23,226 bases of DNA. Source: Lachnospiraceae bacterium (GTDB lineage Bacteria; Bacillota; Clostridia; Lachnospirales; Lachnospiraceae). Location of the stretch: contig SFEV01000041.1 in NCBI GenBank assembly GCA_004557975.1, positions 1 through 23,226 on the forward strand. Reading direction: 5' to 3'. Below the pieces are notes generated by a model. It was not told where the DNA came from. It searched no databases and worked only from the letters and a program-made list of their open reading frames with translations. Below, one piece after another: positions 21,376 to 23,226 of the stretch. Positions within the stretch are counted from its first letter, which is position 1, and each line of letters starts with the position of its first letter. The position numbers and the translations under genes were made by a program.

Positions 21376-22464
21376 ATGAACAAGAAATTAATGGCAGTAT
21401 TACTCGGAGCAACTGTAGTTGCATCTACGATGGGAAGCGTAGCTTTCGCAGAGGAAGAAGTAGTGGCAAACGGTGAGTACACATTTGAGATCATCGTAAA
21501 GAGCTATCAGTCTTCTTACTGGCAGGCAGCAGTTAAGGGTATCGATTCTGAGAAGGAAAAACTGGGCGTGACAGCTAATTCCAACGGACCGAACGCAGAA
21601 TCCGACATCGCTGACCAGGTTCAGATGCTCATGGATGCAATCAATAAGAAACCGGACGGAATCGGTCTGGCAGCATGCGACCAGAGTGCAGTTCTCGATG
21701 CTCTGCAGGCAGCTAAGGATGCAGGAATTCCGGTAGTTCTGTTTGACTCAGGTGTTCCGGATGCTCCGGAAGGCTCCGTATACTCCACAATCGCTACTGA
21801 CAACTATGGCGCAGGCGCTACAGCAGCTGAGAATCTGTATGCAGCTCTGAAGGATAAGATTGCAGCAGCAGAAGCACCGGTAAGAATCGGTGAGGTTAAC
21901 CAGGAAGCTACATCTGAGTCCATCACAAGCCGTGGTCTTGGATTCATCGACAAATTCACAGAGCTGGCTGCAGCAGACGGACATACTGTAGCAGTTACAG
22001 GAAACGACTACTATGTAAACAACTGCAAGGATAAGGGCGATGAGGCATCTGCAAACATCATCATCGAAGTAGCAGTTCCGGCACAGACAACAGTTGAGCT
22101 TTGCGCAACAGAAGCATCCAACATCCTGAATAAGGAAGATGTTATCGGTATCTTCGGTTCCAACCAGGTAGCAGCAGAAGGTATCCTGACAGCAAACGGA
22201 AACCTTGGCGTTCTCGGAAGTGATCCGGAAGCTTACGTTCTGGCAGCTGGCTTCGACGCTGGTTCCACAATCAAGGCAGCAGTTGCTGACGGAACAATGT
22301 TCGGTGCAGTTACACAGTCTCCGCTGGCTATGGGTATCAAGACAGTTGACGTTCTGACACAGATCGCTAACGGCGAAGAAGTAACAGACCTTCCGACAGA
22401 CGGATACTGGTACAACGCAGAGAATATGGAAAGCGACGAGATCGCTCCGAACCTTTACGACTAA
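21376..22464 (+). CDS. Secreted sugar-binding protein of the ABC transporter
   Basis: A 362-residue ribose/galactose-class substrate-binding protein. A signal peptide (LMAVLLGATVVASTMGSVAFA) ends with AFA at residues 23-25, followed by an acidic start EEEVV. There is no Cys that could form a lipobox. The ligand fold shows YTFEIIVKSYQSSYWQAAVK, the PNAESDIADQVQMLMDAI segment, KPDGIGLAACDQSA, GIPVVLFDSGVP, TIATDNYGAGATAAE, GIFGSNQVAAEGIL and AGFDAGSTIKAAV. AGGAGG precedes the ATG. Codon use is narrower (Pro mostly CCG, Ala mostly GCA/GCT) than in the dehydratase genes, which fits high expression. The ligand is unknown; L-fucose or a pentose is suggested by the next gene. Confidence 0.94.
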   Translation: MNKKLMAVLLGATVVASTMGSVAFAEEEVVANGEYTFEIIVKSYQSSYWQAAVKGIDSEKEKLGVTANSNGPNAESDIADQVQMLMDAINKKPDGIGLAACDQSAVLDALQAAKDAGIPVVLFDSGVPDAPEGSVYSTIATDNYGAGATAAENLYAALKDKIAAAEAPVRIGEVNQEATSESITSRGLGFIDKFTELAAADGHTVAVTGNDYYVNNCKDKGDEASANIIIEVAVPAQTTVELCATEASNILNKEDVIGIFGSNQVAAEGILTANGNLGVLGSDPEAYVLAAGFDAGSTIKAAVADGTMFGAVTQSPLAMGIKTVDVLTQIANGEEVTDLPTDGYWYNAENMESDEIAPNLYD

Positions 22465-22487
22465 TTCGCTTAAAGGAGAACAGTTAA

Positions 22488-22928
22488 ATGCTTAAGGGAA
22501 TACCGCAGATTTTATCTCCGGAGCTTCTGAAGGTGCTCTGTGAGATGGGACACAGTGACCGGATTGTGATTTCCGACGGCAACTTCCCGGCTGAGTCCAT
22601 GGGAAAAAATGCAATCGTAATCCGCTGTGACGGACATGGCGTACCAGAGCTCCTCGATGCGATTCTGAAGCTGTTTCCGCTGGATACGTACGTAGAGCAT
22701 CCTGTAAACCTGATGCAGGTTATGCCGGGAGACGATGTGGAGACACCGATCTGGGATACGTATAAAGAGATCGTGGAAAAATATGATGACAGGGGTGCAG
22801 CAGCGGTTGGAAATATCGAACGCTTTGCATTCTATGAGGAAGCAAAGACGGCTTACGCCATCATTGCAACAAGTGAAAAGGCGCTGTATGCCAACATTAT
22901 GCTTCAAAAAGGTGTCGTTGTAGAGTAA
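22488..22928 (+). CDS. fucU: FucU-type L-fucose mutarotase (RbsD/FucU family)
   Basis: A 146-residue protein that interconverts the alpha and beta anomers of L-fucose (family members also act on other monosaccharides). It matches FucU rather than RbsD: LISP-like start ILSPELLKVLCEMGHSDRIVISDGNFPAES with His22 at the known FucU catalytic position, then LLDAILKLFPLDTYVEHPV, TPIWDTYKEIV, and NIERFAFYEEAKTAYAIIATSE with Tyr116 in the RFAFYE motif. The usual TGE is TSE here, a small change. AAAGGAG lies before the ATG, 23 bp after the binding-protein gene, so it is the last gene of the transporter operon. This is the best clue in the window to the sugar transported. Confidence 0.92.
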   Translation: MLKGIPQILSPELLKVLCEMGHSDRIVISDGNFPAESMGKNAIVIRCDGHGVPELLDAILKLFPLDTYVEHPVNLMQVMPGDDVETPIWDTYKEIVEKYDDRGAAAVGNIERFAFYEEAKTAYAIIATSEKALYANIMLQKGVVVE

Positions 22929-23013
22929 TGTCAGGCACCGCATGCCCGTGGGAAGGCAGCGGATGCAGAGGTCATTTCCAGACAGAAGGTATTTTATAAA
23001 GGGTGTATTGGTC

Positions 23014-23053
23014 CGGGGGCCGGCGCAGGGGTGTGCCGGCTCCCGTTTTATAT
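23014..23053 (+). terminator. Strong rho-independent terminator closing the transporter operon
   Basis: The arms at 23014-23027 and 23032-23045 form a 14-bp G+C-rich stem (core GGCCGGC with GCCGGC, two G-U pairs) with a GGGG loop, followed by TTTTATAT. It lies about 85 bp after the fucU stop. The 22929-23013 stretch before it shows no gene. Confidence 0.9.
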
Positions 23054-23226
23054 TCTGCACGGACCAGCTTTTCATTTTACTGCATGGCTGAACTGTAATT
23101 CATAAACAGATTCCGATTATTTACCAGCTCAGTTCTGAAAGGTAAAAATAATTCGCACAAAATGTGCTGATTTCATGTGGATTCCCAAAGGATAGTGTAA
23201 AATATAAGAAAAACTTTTTCGCAGAG
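23054..23226. other. Non-coding tail with weak promoter-like signal
   Basis: No coding frame is visible in the last 173 bp. The inverted repeat GCACA-aaa-TGTGC (23155-23167) and a TAAAAT at 23198-23203 without a clear -35 box could belong to the control region of a plus-strand gene beyond the right edge. Confidence 0.3.

Noticed and set aside
22512..23075. 187-codon minus-strand frame at the right end
   Set aside because: It is antisense to fucU and runs through the strong terminator stem. It has no recognisable domain.
1..23226. CRISPR arrays, tRNA or rRNA genes, insertion sequences, phage integrase or attachment sites
   Set aside because: No regularly spaced repeats, cloverleaf-like segments, transposase motifs or flanking direct repeats were seen by eye. 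Short or diverged elements could be missed without a search.

Overview
The window looks like chromosomal DNA from an anaerobic Firmicute, most likely a gut Lachnospiraceae relative. This is an inference. It rests on strong AGGAGG-type ribosome binding sites, sigma-A-like promoters with TATGAT or TATACT -10 boxes, a YesN/YesM two-component pair, a YtvI-like AI-2E family membrane protein, an AAA-ATPase-like/PD-(D/E)XK protein of a type frequent in gut clostridia, and a clostridial-style diol dehydratase operon.

Left end (1-522): two gene remnants meet head to head near position 200. A PAS-domain piece of a YheO/DauR-type regulator lies on the minus strand and the C-terminal end of a PatB/MalY-type aminotransferase/C-S lyase lies on the plus strand. 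One deletion that removed the 5' ends of two divergent genes would explain the arrangement. A bidirectional terminator follows.

Minus-strand unit (523-3154): a YtcJ-like amidohydrolase and a P1/DmpA-family aminopeptidase overlap by 23 bp behind a good promoter at 3205-3234. A divergent promoter containing a perfect dyad drives an AAA-ATPase-like/PD-(D/E)XK protein (3446-5173), which is translationally coupled to an RluA-family pseudouridine synthase (to 5946).

Diol dehydratase unit (5978-11721): a promoter precedes the three subunits of coenzyme-B12-dependent diol/glycerol dehydratase (pduC, pduD, pduE), both subunits of its reactivating factor (pduG, pduH) and a PduO-type cob(I)alamin adenosyltransferase. 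Enzyme, repair factor and cofactor-making enzyme therefore lie together. No microcompartment shell gene is present, although PduD begins with a helix resembling an encapsulation peptide. An AI-2E family membrane protein follows (11880-12926).

Sensing and uptake unit (13033-22928): a YesN-type AraC response regulator, a YesM-type histidine kinase and a membrane-anchored sugar-binding protein form a likely three-component sugar sensor. After a terminator-like hairpin and a weak promoter preceded by a 10-bp direct repeat at 21-bp spacing, there is a complete ribose/galactose-type sugar ABC transporter (permease, duplicated ATPase, second permease, secreted binding protein) and a FucU-type L-fucose mutarotase, closed by a strong terminator at 23014-23053.

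A working model (inference): extracellular L-fucose or a related deoxy sugar or pentose is sensed by the anchored binding protein with YesM/YesN. The sugar is imported by the ABC transporter and converted to the metabolised anomer by FucU. The 1,2-propanediol formed from deoxyhexoses is dehydrated to propionaldehyde by PduCDE. The isomerase, kinase, aldolase, propionaldehyde dehydrogenase and shell genes needed to complete the route are not in this window.
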